Below are positions 28,710 through 37,471 of a DNA stretch of 64,000 nt, in pieces. Both the position numbers and the translations under genes were made by a program. Position 1 is the stretch's first letter, and the number at the start of each line of letters is the position of its first letter. The notes beneath the pieces are model-generated. The model did not search any database and had not been told where the DNA came from. It saw only the letters and a list, made by a program, of their open reading frames with translations. The stretch is from Planctomycetota bacterium. Its GTDB lineage: Bacteria > Planctomycetota > Planctomycetia > Planctomycetales > Planctomycetaceae. The stretch covers positions 124,001 to 188,000 of the forward strand of contig JAHZKX010000059.1 in NCBI GenBank assembly GCA_022600195.1, written 5' to 3'.

Positions 28710-29471
28710 GTGACTTCAGAAAGCGCCGACTGGCCTCACTGGCGAGGACCGACACGGAATGACGTTTCCTCGGAGTCCTCCGGTTGGGACGGAACATCGT
28801 GGCAATCGGAGAATCGCGACGAAGCCGGCCACACTGGAGGTCCGGTGCCAATCGTTGTCCAGGGGGTTCGTTGTGTTGTCGTCTTGACATTACGGAATCT
28901 CGTCGTAACGAGGATCGAAGGCTCGAACGCGGGTCGGACTGTCGCCGTCTATCCCTGGACCACAGATTTCGGCAACAACATCGCAACACCAGCCTTTAGT
29001 GGAGATTCGGTGATAATTACCTCGGCCTACAACCATTTCACAATTTGCCGACTAAAAGTGACGCTAAACGGCGCAACAAAAGTCTGGGAAAACAAATTGG
29101 CGTCGGGAGTCTGCAGTCCGCTCATTCACTCTGGTTACGTGTACTGGGCCTGACTTGGAGTTCACTGCGTCGACTTTGAAACAGGGAAAGAATTATGGTC
29201 GGGCGGAAAAGTCGGTTCGCAGGGCTCCTGCATTCTGAATGGTGATGACCGTCTGATCGTATACGCAAACAAGGGTGATTTATCACTTGTCGAATCGGTA
29301 AAACGATCACCCCAAAAATACACACAACTTGCCACTAAAAACATTCTCTCGAAAACCGATGCCTGGCCCCATGTCATCCTTGCAAACGGTCGACTCATTT
29401 GTCGTGACAGGAGCGGTAGTGTCCGCTGTTTAGCAGTCTCTCGGAGTAATATTTCGTCGAAGACAAATTAA
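28710..29471 (+). pseudogene. Decayed PQQ-like propeller gene with in-frame TGA
   Basis: A frame opening at GTG 28710 encodes DWPHWRGPTRNDVSSESSGW, the typical opening of mature planctomycete PQQ propellers, but no signal peptide precedes it. The reading frame stops at TGA 29151-29153 after SGYVYWA, yet the same frame continues with clear propeller text (VHCVDFETGKELWSGGKV, then DGRLICRDRSGSVRCLAV-like) to TAA 29469-29471. In the first half a stretch around 28800-28900 no longer reads like the family, suggesting further internal deletions or shifts. The total length is about half that of a full protein. I conclude it is a pseudogene. Confidence 0.75.
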
Positions 29472-29508
29472 ACCAGTCGCGTTGACTGGCCCAAAACCGG
29501 GATCTCAC

Positions 29509-29576
29509 CTGATTTTTTTGTTAAAGATCAGTTGGCTGTTAGATTTCAGGTTCGACAGTCAATTTGTATTCGACGA
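29509..29576. repeat. Dispersed repeat R, copy 1
   Basis: About 68 bases. The core TTGGCTGTTAGA, a TTCAGG and ATTTGTATTCGACGA are shared, in the same order, with 39763-39831; I estimate about four fifths identity by eye. It lies directly after the PQQ pseudogene. Confidence 0.6.
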
Positions 29577-29705
29577 GTAAAACCATCATCAAAATTTGCG
29601 TCACTCTGCGGACAAAAAATCAATCAAGTCTGAGGATAATCGATGGCAGAAATCAGTTTTTAAGCCACGGAAACTACAGTTGCATTTGGGCATCGAAGGA
29701 CGTGA

Positions 29706-30092
29706 TCATGATCCTGTTGTGTTGGAATACTTCTTTAGGATCAAAATGCCCCAAAGGCCCATCCAGATTTCCAGGACCGCATAAACGATGAGAAGCAAGC
29801 TCGGTACTCCATCAACGATAATGCTGAGTATTCGTCCAAAGACCAGACCGAACATGAAGACGACCTCGGCTGTTACTGCCATGCGTGTGAAATTCGGCCG
29901 GAATGCTCCGAGGATCCAGAGTATAATCATGCCAAAGTAGAGTCCCATGATGGCTCTGAAGATGTGGGTCAGATCTGTTCCTTCCACAGACAAGTCCAGC
30001 ACTTTCGGGAGAACCACAGTTGGTGCGACGCCGTAGCTTAAAGCGATTACAAAGAGTCCAGCAGCCGAGAAGATTAAATAAAATCGAGACAT
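29706..30092 (-). CDS. DUF4345-family membrane protein
   Basis: 128 residues with four predicted membrane helices (about 5-25, 47-64, 75-95, 99-120). The conserved pattern AIMGLYFGMIILWILGAF followed by a second helix with VVFMFGLVFGRILSIIVDG matches DUF4345 proteins, small four-helix integral membrane proteins of unknown function. It lies downstream of gabT on the same strand but beyond a terminator-like hairpin, so it may be a separate unit. Confidence 0.75.
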   Translation of the reverse strand: MSRFYLIFSAAGLFVIALSYGVAPTVVLPKVLDLSVEGTDLTHIFRAIMGLYFGMIILWILGAFRPNFTRMAVTAEVVFMFGLVFGRILSIIVDGVPSLLLIVYAVLEIWMGLWGILILKKYSNTTGS

Positions 30093-30138
30093 GGATGTGT
30101 TACTCCTGCTTTGGTTTCAATAGCTTTCAATAGCGAAA

Positions 30139-30172
30139 AGAAAAAGTATCAGGTCATCATCTCTGGCCTGAT
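30139..30172 (-). terminator. Intrinsic terminator of gabT
   Basis: Read on the minus strand, ATCAGG pairs with CCTGAT (plus coordinates 30167-30172 and 30148-30153), followed by a T-rich tail (ACTTTTTCTTTT, down to 30136). The hairpin straddles the gabT stop codon. Confidence 0.5.
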
Positions 30173-31446
30173 AACGAGCCAATACAATCGGTGATAATCG
30201 CCATCCCTTCGTCAATCAATTTCATCGGAATCGTTAACGGTGGCAAAAAACGTATTACATTGCCATGCATACCACAGGAGAGCAGGATCAATCCCTGATC
30301 TGCTGCGGCAGCAACTAAGGATTTGGTCAATAGGGCATCTGGCTGACTCGAATCACCTGCCTTGACCAACTCCATGGCAATCATGGCACCCCGGTTGCGG
30401 ATGTTTCCCACCTGGTCAGGAAACTGTTGCTGAATCTTACTCAAGTGAGACATGAAACGCTGACCAATTTCGTTGGCTCGTTCGATAAGTTGCTCCTCGG
30501 TAATCACTTCCAGTACTGCCAGACCCGCTGCACAGCCCAAAGGCGAGCCGCCATACGTACCACCCAATCCGCCCGAGTGTGGAGCATTCATAATGGATGC
30601 CTTACCAGTCACCGCAGCGATTGGGATACCACCGGCAATACCCTTGGCCTGAGTGATCAAGTCCGGTTCGACACCAGAATGCTGCATGCAAAACATTTTA
30701 CCTGTGCGTCCAAAGCCGGTCTGGATCTCATCTGCGATGAAAACAATGCCATGCTGATCGCAGGTTTTGCGTAATGAACTGAGGAAGTGGTCGGGTGCCG
30801 GGTAGAAACCTCCTTCACCCAGGACCGGTTCGATAATCAACGCAGCGACGTCTTCGGGGTCGATATCCACTTTGAATAGAGTTTCGATGGCACGGTTGGC
30901 ATCTTCAACAGAGACACCATGGTATTCAATCGGGAATGGTACATGGTAGATTTCAGCCGGGAAGGGGCCGAATGATTTTTTGTAGGGTGAGATCTTGCCA
31001 GTCAGACCCATGGTCATGTTGGTACGGCCATGGAAACCCGCTTGAAAAGCGATCACTCCACGCCTGCCCGTATGCGCACGGGCAATCTTAATGCTATTCT
31101 CTACCGCTTCCGCACCGCTGGTGACAAAAATGGTTCGGCACTCGTCTGAAATAGGCGCGGCTTCATTCAGTTTTTCCGCCAGAGTCACTGCGGATTCATA
31201 TGGTGTGACCATCACGCAGGTATGGCTGAAACGTTCCAACTGTTCGGCTACGGCATTTTTCACTTTGGGATGACAATGACCAGTATTGACCACTGCAATA
31301 CCAGCACCAAAATCAATATAGCGACGGCCGTCGACATCCCAGAGTTCGGCATTTTCGGAACGCTGGATATAGATGTTGTGAGCGTTGCCTTGACCCTGGG
31401 CAAAGGCAGCCAGCTTGCGTTGTTGAAGTTGCTCGTTTTTATTCAT
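30157..31446 (-). CDS. gabT: 4-aminobutyrate aminotransferase family (class III, PLP)
   Basis: 429 residues, full length for GABA transaminases, which convert GABA and 2-oxoglutarate to succinate semialdehyde and glutamate. PLP-site features: [44 protein letters not shown] (D239) and the Schiff-base lysine K268 in [25 protein letters not shown] follows. No succinate-semialdehyde dehydrogenase gene is adjacent. Related class III transaminases (for example 5-aminovalerate) cannot be excluded. A divergent small ORF lies upstream. Confidence 0.85.
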   Translation of the reverse strand: MNKNEQLQQRKLAAFAQGQGNAHNIYIQRSENAELWDVDGRRYIDFGAGIAVVNTGHCHPKVKNAVAEQLERFSHTCVMVTPYESAVTLAEKLNEAAPISDECRTIFVTSGAEAVENSIKIARAHTGRRGVIAFQAGFHGRTNMTMGLTGKISPYKKSFGPFPAEIYHVPFPIEYHGVSVEDANRAIETLFKVDIDPEDVAALIIEPVLGEGGFYPAPDHFLSSLRKTCDQHGIVFIADEIQTGFGRTGKMFCMQHSGVEPDLITQAKGIAGGIPIAAVTGKASIMNAPHSGGLGGTYGGSPLGCAAGLAVLEVITEEQLIERANEIGQRFMSHLSKIQQQFPDQVGNIRNRGAMIAMELVKAGDSSQPDALLTKSLVAAAADQGLILLSCGMHGNVIRFLPPLTIPMKLIDEGMAIITDCIGSLSGQR

Positions 31447-31521
31447 TTGATTCCTGGTTAATTACTTTTTATTGTGTGGCTGACATCAGCCAGATTGCCA
31501 TGTAGTTCTTGCTTGGGGAGA

Positions 31522-31623
31522 ATGAAAGTGACGCATCTCAAGGGGGATGTCATTCACACGATGTTGTGGTTTATTGTATCAGTGATTTTTCTATTTGTCT
31601 GCTGGTACTTTACCAGCATGTAA
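31522..31623 (+). CDS. Possible 31-33-residue single-pass membrane peptide
   Basis: A short frame preceded by GGGGAG, either from ATG 31522 or, at better spacing, GTG 31528. After a hydrophilic start (KVTHLKGDVIHT) it is one hydrophobic helix, MLWFIVSVIFLFVCWYF, ending TSM. It is divergent from gabT. Composition and ribosome binding site look like a real small membrane protein, but there is no homology evidence. Confidence 0.3.
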   Translation: MKVTHLKGDVIHTMLWFIVSVIFLFVCWYFTSM

Positions 31624-31749
31624 GTCGAAAATGAGTTGTCTGGGGTGATTTTAGTATTAGAAACCAGCAAATTGGGACAGATACAAGGGGCTATTGGCAA
31701 AATAATACCGCGCTACCTAAACGCTGGGTGATGACAAGAACAGAAAAGT

Positions 31750-31777
31750 AATAATGAACCAGGTCTTTTTATGTTGC
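31750..31777. repeat. Short dispersed element AATAATG/CCAGGTCT, copy 1
   Basis: AATAATGAACCAGGTCTTTT followed by GTTGC. Related copies occur at 41662-41678, 41993-42019 and 47567-47594, all intergenic. Confidence 0.5.
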
Positions 31778-31786
31778 ATTATAACC

Positions 31787-31843
31787 GTCGAATAATCGTC
31801 GAGCAGAATATTGTTACCGCGTGGTCGACTTAACAGGAGTTCG
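31787..31843. repeat. 57-bp direct repeat A1 (left copy)
   Basis: Near-identical to 37407-37463 in the same orientation with no gaps (about six mismatches by eye); shared text includes AATAATCGTCGA, CAGAATATTG and TACCGCGTGGT. The two copies bracket the LRR / haem protein / ECF sigma block. Confidence 0.7.
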
Positions 31844-31894
31844 AGGAGACGATTTCCATCTGGACGGTTTTGGCATGCATGTTTTAATCAACGT
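31840..31894. repeat. 55-bp direct repeat A2, joined to A1
   Basis: Near-identical to 33518-33572 (GAGACGATTTCC, TCTGGA, GGTTTTGGCATGCATGTTTT). It follows A1 without a gap, so the left site is a fusion of two modules that occur singly elsewhere. Confidence 0.65.
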
Positions 31895-32169
31895 TTTAAG
31901 AGATACTCAATATTTTACAGCTGCTCTAAGAAGCAGGGCTGACGAGATCTATCATCCAACGTTATAGGGGAATGTCACATTGATTGAGTGAATACAAACT
32001 CGACGTTCTCAGGAATTTGGTGGAGTGGGGCTTGAGCTTCTCAGCTCACATCCACTGGGCGAGAAAAAACAATTTGCACGAGTCACAGCATTTGGTATCA
32101 TCCTTTCCTAAGGTTGCGGATATAACTTGACGCGAGTGTCCCATCCGTTAGGAGTTAATAGCCAGAACC

Positions 32170-33495
32170 ATGTCGAGAAATGTGATCCCATTCGCGATTC
32201 TATTGCTCGTGTCAGGCAGTGTTCGGGGGGACAAACCGAGTTGTCCACCGATGCAAACATCCCCCTGGGGCGTGCAGCAGCATGGATTGCAATGCCGGGT
32301 GGAGGTACCGACCGCAATCGAACAGGGAATGCCTGTTAAAGTGAATGTTGAACTGCGTAGCAACCCCAAGACTCTTCAGCCAGGAGTCCGTCAGCTCAAT
32401 GGTTATCTTCCCTCTGCATTTCTTAGCTTATCGCTGTCGAATCTGAAGACCGGGAAGGCTTTTACCATTCAACCCTACGACTCAACTTTCGACATGCTGT
32501 TTTTCGATTCAGCAAAATTTGCTCATCCCTTGGATGGTAGTTTGTTGAAGCGATGGCAAGTTCAGTTTCCATTGGCCACTCTTTACAAAGCCATTGAACC
32601 CGGCATTTACGAATGTCGAGTCAAGTATTCGTTCCCTGAAAAGCGGCCGCAATCGTGGCCTAACGATGCCGAATGGAAAAAAGCCGGTTTTTGGTCCGGC
32701 ACGGTCACCTCCGGAAAATTCCAGATCGATGTTCATAAGGAGACAGCTAAGTCGAGGGTATACCTGCTCCCCAAACGTCTTCGTCTGGAGAAAGAGTTGA
32801 TGAGGGTTCGCAGCGGGAAAGACGCGAAAATCGTTCCAGTACCGACTATTCGGTTTGCGAAGGAAGATGCCGTAGAAGTGACGGTACCCGTTAGGAACGG
32901 ACATTTTGTGGCAACTTTCATCTACATGAATAAGCAAAAAGAGAGAAGTAGTTTACAGGGAGGTTCACCGCAGCCTGATGATCAGAATAGCATCGACGCA
33001 TGGTATCAATATAAGGGAGGAGACAAGACAGTCGCGTATGAATTCGTGCTGTTTGAAACTGCAGATCGGCCGGAGCACGGTTGGCTTCCCAGTCCCCGTT
33101 CCGGTGGCAGCCGAGTCTTGTGGAAAAAAAACATCACGGTATCTCTTTCCCAGCAAGCGTTCCGCAAACAACCAGCCACCGCGATGGACTTTTCGGACTT
33201 CGGTATCACCGATACACATCTTGCGCTCATTAAGGGATCGTCGCACCTGAAACGTCTCGATCTTAGTAACACTGATATCGCAGACGCGGACCTGATGAAT
33301 CTGCACGATTTAAAACATCTCGATTTACTGCACCTCTACAACACAAAAATCAGTGACACAGGGCTGACACAACTCAAGGGGCTAACGAAACTCAAGATTC
33401 TTACTCTCCAGAAAACCAAAGTCACCGCCCCAGGTGTCGCCAAGCTCCAGAAGTCTCTGCCGACCTGTAAAATCGAATGGGACGGAGCGAAGTGA
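32170..33495 (+). CDS. Secreted protein with C-terminal leucine-rich repeats
   Basis: 441 residues; signal peptide MSRNVIPFAILLLVSGSVRG. The first 330 residues are strand-rich without a recognised family (GIYECRVKYSFPE, NGHFVATFIYM, GDKTVAYEFVLFETADRPEHGW). The last 95 residues carry about three to four leucine-rich repeats of the planctomycete type (ITDTHLALIKGSSHLKRLDL, NTDIADADLMNLHDLKHLDL, NTKISDTGLTQLKGLTKLKI), ending CKIEWDGAK. Such repeats mediate protein-protein contact at the cell surface. It is the first gene inside the block bracketed by direct repeats at 31787 and 37407. Confidence 0.75.
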   Translation: MSRNVIPFAILLLVSGSVRGDKPSCPPMQTSPWGVQQHGLQCRVEVPTAIEQGMPVKVNVELRSNPKTLQPGVRQLNGYLPSAFLSLSLSNLKTGKAFTIQPYDSTFDMLFFDSAKFAHPLDGSLLKRWQVQFPLATLYKAIEPGIYECRVKYSFPEKRPQSWPNDAEWKKAGFWSGTVTSGKFQIDVHKETAKSRVYLLPKRLRLEKELMRVRSGKDAKIVPVPTIRFAKEDAVEVTVPVRNGHFVATFIYMNKQKERSSLQGGSPQPDDQNSIDAWYQYKGGDKTVAYEFVLFETADRPEHGWLPSPRSGGSRVLWKKNITVSLSQQAFRKQPATAMDFSDFGITDTHLALIKGSSHLKRLDLSNTDIADADLMNLHDLKHLDLLHLYNTKISDTGLTQLKGLTKLKILTLQKTKVTAPGVAKLQKSLPTCKIEWDGAK

Positions 33496-33829
33496 GCCAT
33501 TCGTCCGCGCATTCAGGTTCGATGAGACGATTTCCGTCTGGATGGTTTTGGCATGCATGTTTTTATTCAACGTATTCTGTTTGAGTTGCTCAATGAGTTA
33601 TATGCCGTTGTTATACCTTGTTGTGTTTCCAGTTTTTCATTTCAGCGGCTACCAACTGTATCGGTTTTATTCGAATGAATTTATAACTTGTAAAGCAAAT
33701 TCCCTCAGGTATTATAAATTGTATCTTGGTTTCATAACCAGCATTGTAAGTATGATACGAAGCTACTGGGGCGTCATATCAGAACAGGTCCGTGCAGGTT
33801 AATAACAAGTTATTCCTGAAAGCTCAAAA
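33496..33829. other. Intergenic region with repeat and membrane-like frame
   Basis: Contains repeat A2/B (33518-33572). A plus-strand frame through it (within 33434-33802, overlapping the LRR gene's end) reads ETISVWMVLACMFLFNVF and further hydrophobic text for about 50 residues. It could be a small membrane protein starting at an internal ATG near 33541, or a fragment of a larger gene. No ribosome binding site supports either. Confidence 0.3.
33518..33572. repeat. Direct repeat A2, second copy
   Basis: Same orientation as 31840-31894; shares TCTGGA and GGTTTTGGCATGCATGTTTT with four or more mismatches and a small length difference at the end. Confidence 0.65.
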
Positions 33830-35041
33830 ATGTGGCGAATCTGTCTTTCGACGTGGTTGACGCTAGTGTCAATGCATGGCTTATGCTGGGCACAGGACGT
33901 AACGCTCTTCAACAGCGACTCCAAACATCCGTGGAATGTTTGCTACAAGGTACTTAGCAACATTGGGAACACCGACCTGAACGACGCTAAGTCCCTGCAA
34001 AAAGCTTCAGACGCTGTAGGTACTTTGCTCAAATCGTCGGTAAAGACGCATCCTCGTTTACCGATTCAGCGTGCTGCCATGCAGCGCGAGGCCTGGCGAA
34101 CCTTTGAATTGCTGGTAGATCAACTTGAATTTACAGAGCCACCCAACCGCACCCTACGATACCGACTGGCAAAATTAATTTCTCTGACTGCACTCTCACC
34201 GCGGGAGATCGGTGATCTTAAGACGAACTACACGACTTCTCCGCTCGGGAACAAATTGCCCCGTGACGCCACAAACAATCTTGAACTTCCCACAGACCTG
34301 TTCGATCCAGATGGCGAATGGGTTCAGCTTACACACCGAAAGATCAATCGTGTGGCACTCACGCACGAATCTTCGCACGGCGGAAGATCCGAATTTCTCC
34401 TGTTTCTTCGGTTCCCTGAAGGCAAAAAGCAAGCGAACGCTTATGTCAAGAAATTCAATAAGTATGCGGCAGTGGAAGCAGAACGCCGACGTGAGGCTCT
34501 CTTCCGATTAACACCCCGGCGGAAACCGCTTCCTCCACTACCGGAATTCCCGCAAGGTGTGCGGGCAATTCTTGTCGAACGTATGCTCGTGATTTCAACA
34601 AGCGGCATCCCGAAAACGACTCCAATCATCCTGTCGATCGCATTTAATGACTTAACGCCTACCATAAGCGAACGCACCCGCACTCAACATCGTTTGCGGA
34701 GTGCAGTATTTGAAATGTCCTTTGAGCATCTTCTCGATACTAGCGCCATCACTTCACTAAGAAGACTCAAGTTCGGCGAACCATTCTTCGGCGAACAACA
34801 TTTTCCAAAGGGATTGCAGCAGTGTGCCCAATGCCACGCAGACAATGGATTAGCCACGCTGCATTCCAACTTTGGCGGCGTCGTGATCCCCAATGACCGA
34901 GGTATGTTGATCGTAACCAATGGATCACCCTCTAAGACAGCACAATGGAAATTACGCCAGCCCAACTATTCGGTGTTGTTAGGTTACCTTGAGGCTCTTT
35001 CGGGTGCCGATTCAAATTCGCAGGAATCACAAAGCCGTTAA
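33830..35041 (+). CDS. Secreted protein with a single CxxCH haem-binding motif
   Basis: 403 residues; signal peptide to about residue 21 (LTLVSMHGLCWAQ). Most of the protein is helical and unassigned, with a basic proline-rich stretch (TPRRKPLPPLPEFPQG) near 228-242. CAQCH at 332-336 is one c-type haem motif, near the C-terminus, preceded by GEQHFPKGLQ and followed by ADNGLATLHS. No distal methionine ligand is obvious. It may carry or sense electrons in the periplasm. It lies between the LRR protein and an ECF sigma factor; about 425 bases separate it from the sigma gene. Confidence 0.65.
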   Translation: MWRICLSTWLTLVSMHGLCWAQDVTLFNSDSKHPWNVCYKVLSNIGNTDLNDAKSLQKASDAVGTLLKSSVKTHPRLPIQRAAMQREAWRTFELLVDQLEFTEPPNRTLRYRLAKLISLTALSPREIGDLKTNYTTSPLGNKLPRDATNNLELPTDLFDPDGEWVQLTHRKINRVALTHESSHGGRSEFLLFLRFPEGKKQANAYVKKFNKYAAVEAERRREALFRLTPRRKPLPPLPEFPQGVRAILVERMLVISTSGIPKTTPIILSIAFNDLTPTISERTRTQHRLRSAVFEMSFEHLLDTSAITSLRRLKFGEPFFGEQHFPKGLQQCAQCHADNGLATLHSNFGGVVIPNDRGMLIVTNGSPSKTAQWKLRQPNYSVLLGYLEALSGADSNSQESQSR

Positions 35042-35467
35042 CCGGAGCATTCATTCACGCGCCAACTGAAATCGAAGTCTTCCGTTCTTGCCAAGTTTGA
35101 ACAGACGTTAGCTGCGATTCTGCCTCATGAATTCACTAGACGATCCAGTAAGCAAGGAGTCTACGAGCGATTCAGCGTTCGCCTTAGTGAGCATCGCCCC
35201 ATGACCACCACCAAACGGACCACGGACATGCACCCACCAGGAAGCCGCGTGCGCATTTTCTTTTCATCGAGTCTCTTCAACGACAGTCATCATTAAAACT
35301 AGCTTCCAGTCATACCACGGCCAATACCAGAATCCTACTTACGTTTTGATCATTAGCTTATGTGCCTTTGAATTAGTTTGAAAAAATTCAGTTTTTCGTG
35401 TCGCATTTCAGTATTGTTGATGCTCTTGTATTATGGGATGGGAGAATTGTTAGTGAAGACTCATTGA
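35042..35467. other. Intergenic region upstream of the ECF sigma gene
   Basis: About 425 bases. The first 200 bases have coding-like composition but no usable frame, perhaps gene debris; the last 150 are AT-rich and probably hold the sigma gene promoter. No repeat or RNA gene is recognised. Confidence 0.35.
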
Positions 35468-35986
35468 ATGCAAACAACAACAGAACTTGTAGAACTTGCA
35501 AAAACGGGAGATTGTGACGCTATTGGTGCGCTCGTGGATCGTTACGAACGTGCAGCAGTTGTCATTGCCTGGACGATTCTCGGCGATTTCCACCTTGCTC
35601 AAGATGTTGCGCAAGATTGTTTTGTCGTCGCATTTCGGCAACTTTCTCAGCTGCGTTCGAGTGAAGCGTTCGGAGGTTGGTTGATGACCAGTGTTCGCCG
35701 CAAAGCCATCAAATTGAAGGCCCGTGCTGGCGATGAAACCGTGGATTTTCCACTTTCCGAATTGCCTGACAGAGACAGTGATTGGGTATTCGTCCTTGAA
35801 GAAATTTTGCCGATGTTGAGGGAATTGCCGGAACAAGAATTTCAAGTGATCAACTTTCGTTACTTGAACGGATTTAGCGTGAAGGAAATTGCGATTGAGA
35901 CGGGGCGACCAATTGGCACGGTGACCAAGCAGCTTTCGCGAGCGGTTAGAAGATTACGAACAATGGTGAATGAGGTTGAGCTATGA
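35468..35986 (+). CDS. ECF-type RNA polymerase sigma factor
   Basis: 172 residues with both sigma regions: region 2 (LVDRYERAAVVIAWTILGDF, HLAQDVAQDCFVVAFRQL, FGGWLMTSVRRKAI) and region 4 (LPEQEFQVINFRYLNGFSVK, EIAIETGRPIGTVTKQLSRA). It would direct RNA polymerase to a small regulon. Its stop overlaps the ATG of the next gene (ATGA at 35983-35986), the usual arrangement of a sigma factor with its membrane regulator. The downstream gene is therefore the likely anti-sigma partner. Possible targets in the block are the LRR and haem proteins; no promoter motif is established. Confidence 0.9.
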   Translation: MQTTTELVELAKTGDCDAIGALVDRYERAAVVIAWTILGDFHLAQDVAQDCFVVAFRQLSQLRSSEAFGGWLMTSVRRKAIKLKARAGDETVDFPLSELPDRDSDWVFVLEEILPMLRELPEQEFQVINFRYLNGFSVKEIAIETGRPIGTVTKQLSRAVRRLRTMVNEVEL

Positions 35987-37236
35987 ATTCTAATGAGTCT
36001 TCTGAATTCGATATTGAACGTCGACTTGAGCAAATCGGTAACTCCATGCGTCGGAATGTTTCATTGAGGAACGGTGTGCTCGATCAGCTCCAATCTGACC
36101 CTGGAGACAACAGAGACGCTTCGGAAATTACTCGGAAATCCGAACGGAAATACTTTCTTCGATTCGGAGAGTTGACGTTGTTACGTAAATTGTTGCTCGG
36201 CGGTTTGGCAGCCTCGGTATTATTGCTGCTTACGTTTGGGGTCTTTACATCGTCGGCCACGGTTTCCTTTGCCCAAGTCATCGAGAACGTTCGCAAGGCG
36301 ACGAACTATCAAGCTGATGTGAGGGTGGTCAGTATTAAAGATCGTGACGCCTCTCCGGTGTCCGAAGGGAAGATGTACTGGAGGATTCCTGGTGACTCTC
36401 GTTTGGTAGAGTATGTTGGCTCAATGAACAGGAAGGGCGCGAAGGAATTGGCTTGGGTACAAGTTCACTTTCGCTCCAAACCTGGCGTTGCATGGACTGT
36501 TAAATCAAAAAGCTATCGTGTCGAGCCCCCGCATCTAGGCACCACATCACCCATTATCATGTTGCAAAACCTGGTGGACTTTGAAGACAGTGCGTCTCGT
36601 CAACTAGGCTCAAAGTCGATTAACGGTATTGATTGCGTCGGTTTTGAGATTGAACTTGGCGAAGTTGATCCAAACGCAGGGAAAGGTACGATCCGCGTGT
36701 GGGTCGATAAAGAGAAACAGCTTCCATTGCTCGTCTCAATGCAGCTATATCATGAGGTTCCATTCGAAATGATTTTGGAGAACATCGTCTGGAACGCAGA
36801 GCTCGAGGAAACGTTGTTCTCTACGGAACCACCGGCAGGTTACACACTTGAGACGCCCAATAACATGTCGCATGAAAAGCAAGTCGCATCAATAATCAGT
36901 GCGTTCAAGCTATTCGCGGTTCTCAATGATGGTAAATATCCTCAGGTTTCCATGATCTATGGAGATGTGACACTCAGCACTCTCCTGGAACTGGCTGGCT
37001 ATGCAGGTCGCAAACCTGGTGCATGGATGCGTGAGGAAAAATACACAAAAATTAAGGAATCGGGACTCGGTTGGGGTACGCTAAATCAGATCATGCGAAC
37101 TAACGCAGAGGCTTCGTACAACGGCCTTGTTGTTGGCCCCGGCGATTCGGACAAAGTCCTTTTCCGATGGAAGCTGAATGACGGTTCTTATCAAGTCATC
37201 TACGGCGATCTTCGTACTGAGAAGAAGGTTAAGTAG
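35983..37236 (+). CDS. Membrane-anchored LolA-like protein, likely anti-sigma partner
   Basis: 417 residues. A cytoplasmic N-terminal region (1-65, with ERRLEQIGNSMRRNVSLRNG) resembles the short anti-sigma-like N-termini of planctomycete sigma-associated proteins. One membrane helix follows at about 66-90 (LLLGGLAASVLLLLTFGVF). The external part (95-285) looks like the outer-membrane lipoprotein-sorting (LolA/MucB-like) fold: FAQVIENVRKATNYQADVRV, KGTIRVWVDKEKQLPLLVSM, ETLFSTEPPAGYTL. A C-terminal 120-residue segment is unassigned. It is translationally coupled to the ECF sigma gene, so I infer a sensory or anti-sigma role; biochemical proof is absent. Confidence 0.75.
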   Translation: MNSNESSEFDIERRLEQIGNSMRRNVSLRNGVLDQLQSDPGDNRDASEITRKSERKYFLRFGELTLLRKLLLGGLAASVLLLLTFGVFTSSATVSFAQVIENVRKATNYQADVRVVSIKDRDASPVSEGKMYWRIPGDSRLVEYVGSMNRKGAKELAWVQVHFRSKPGVAWTVKSKSYRVEPPHLGTTSPIIMLQNLVDFEDSASRQLGSKSINGIDCVGFEIELGEVDPNAGKGTIRVWVDKEKQLPLLVSMQLYHEVPFEMILENIVWNAELEETLFSTEPPAGYTLETPNNMSHEKQVASIISAFKLFAVLNDGKYPQVSMIYGDVTLSTLLELAGYAGRKPGAWMREEKYTKIKESGLGWGTLNQIMRTNAEASYNGLVVGPGDSDKVLFRWKLNDGSYQVIYGDLRTEKKVK

Positions 37237-37406
37237 CAGTCAAATCTACATCAGAAGGTCAAAAAAGTCTGCCGACCCGAATTTACACGGTATCAGACTC
37301 GCTCCAACAATTTTCATCTGATCACGTTTTTAGTGGCTTGCAAATATTATGCATACTTGTCATATGGCTAAACGAAAAAATTAAAAACGGTTTTGCTTCT
37401 ATTAGC

Positions 37407-37463
37407 GTCAAATAATCGTCGAACAGAATATTGATACCGCGTGGTAGACTTAACGGGAGTTCG
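37407..37463. repeat. 57-bp direct repeat A1 (right copy)
   Basis: Matches 31787-31843 over 57 bases in the same orientation. It ends 9 bases before the stop end of the convergent S9 peptidase gene. Confidence 0.7.
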
Positions 37464-37471
37464 CTAATCAT

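Larger units (their letters stand above)
31624..32169. other. Repeat-containing intergenic region
   Basis: About 550 bases with no convincing gene. It contains one copy of the AATAATG/CCAGGTCT element (31750-31777) and the composite repeat A (31787-31894), listed separately. A frame without start codon (31788-31967, text like YRVVDLTGVRGDDFHLDGFG) runs through repeat A and may be a remnant of a coding sequence. Confidence 0.45.

Noticed and set aside
29151..29153. TGA as a recoded tryptophan or selenocysteine codon in the PQQ gene
   Set aside because: Other damage to the same gene (missing signal peptide, garbled middle) makes simple decay more likely, and no SECIS-like structure was noticed.
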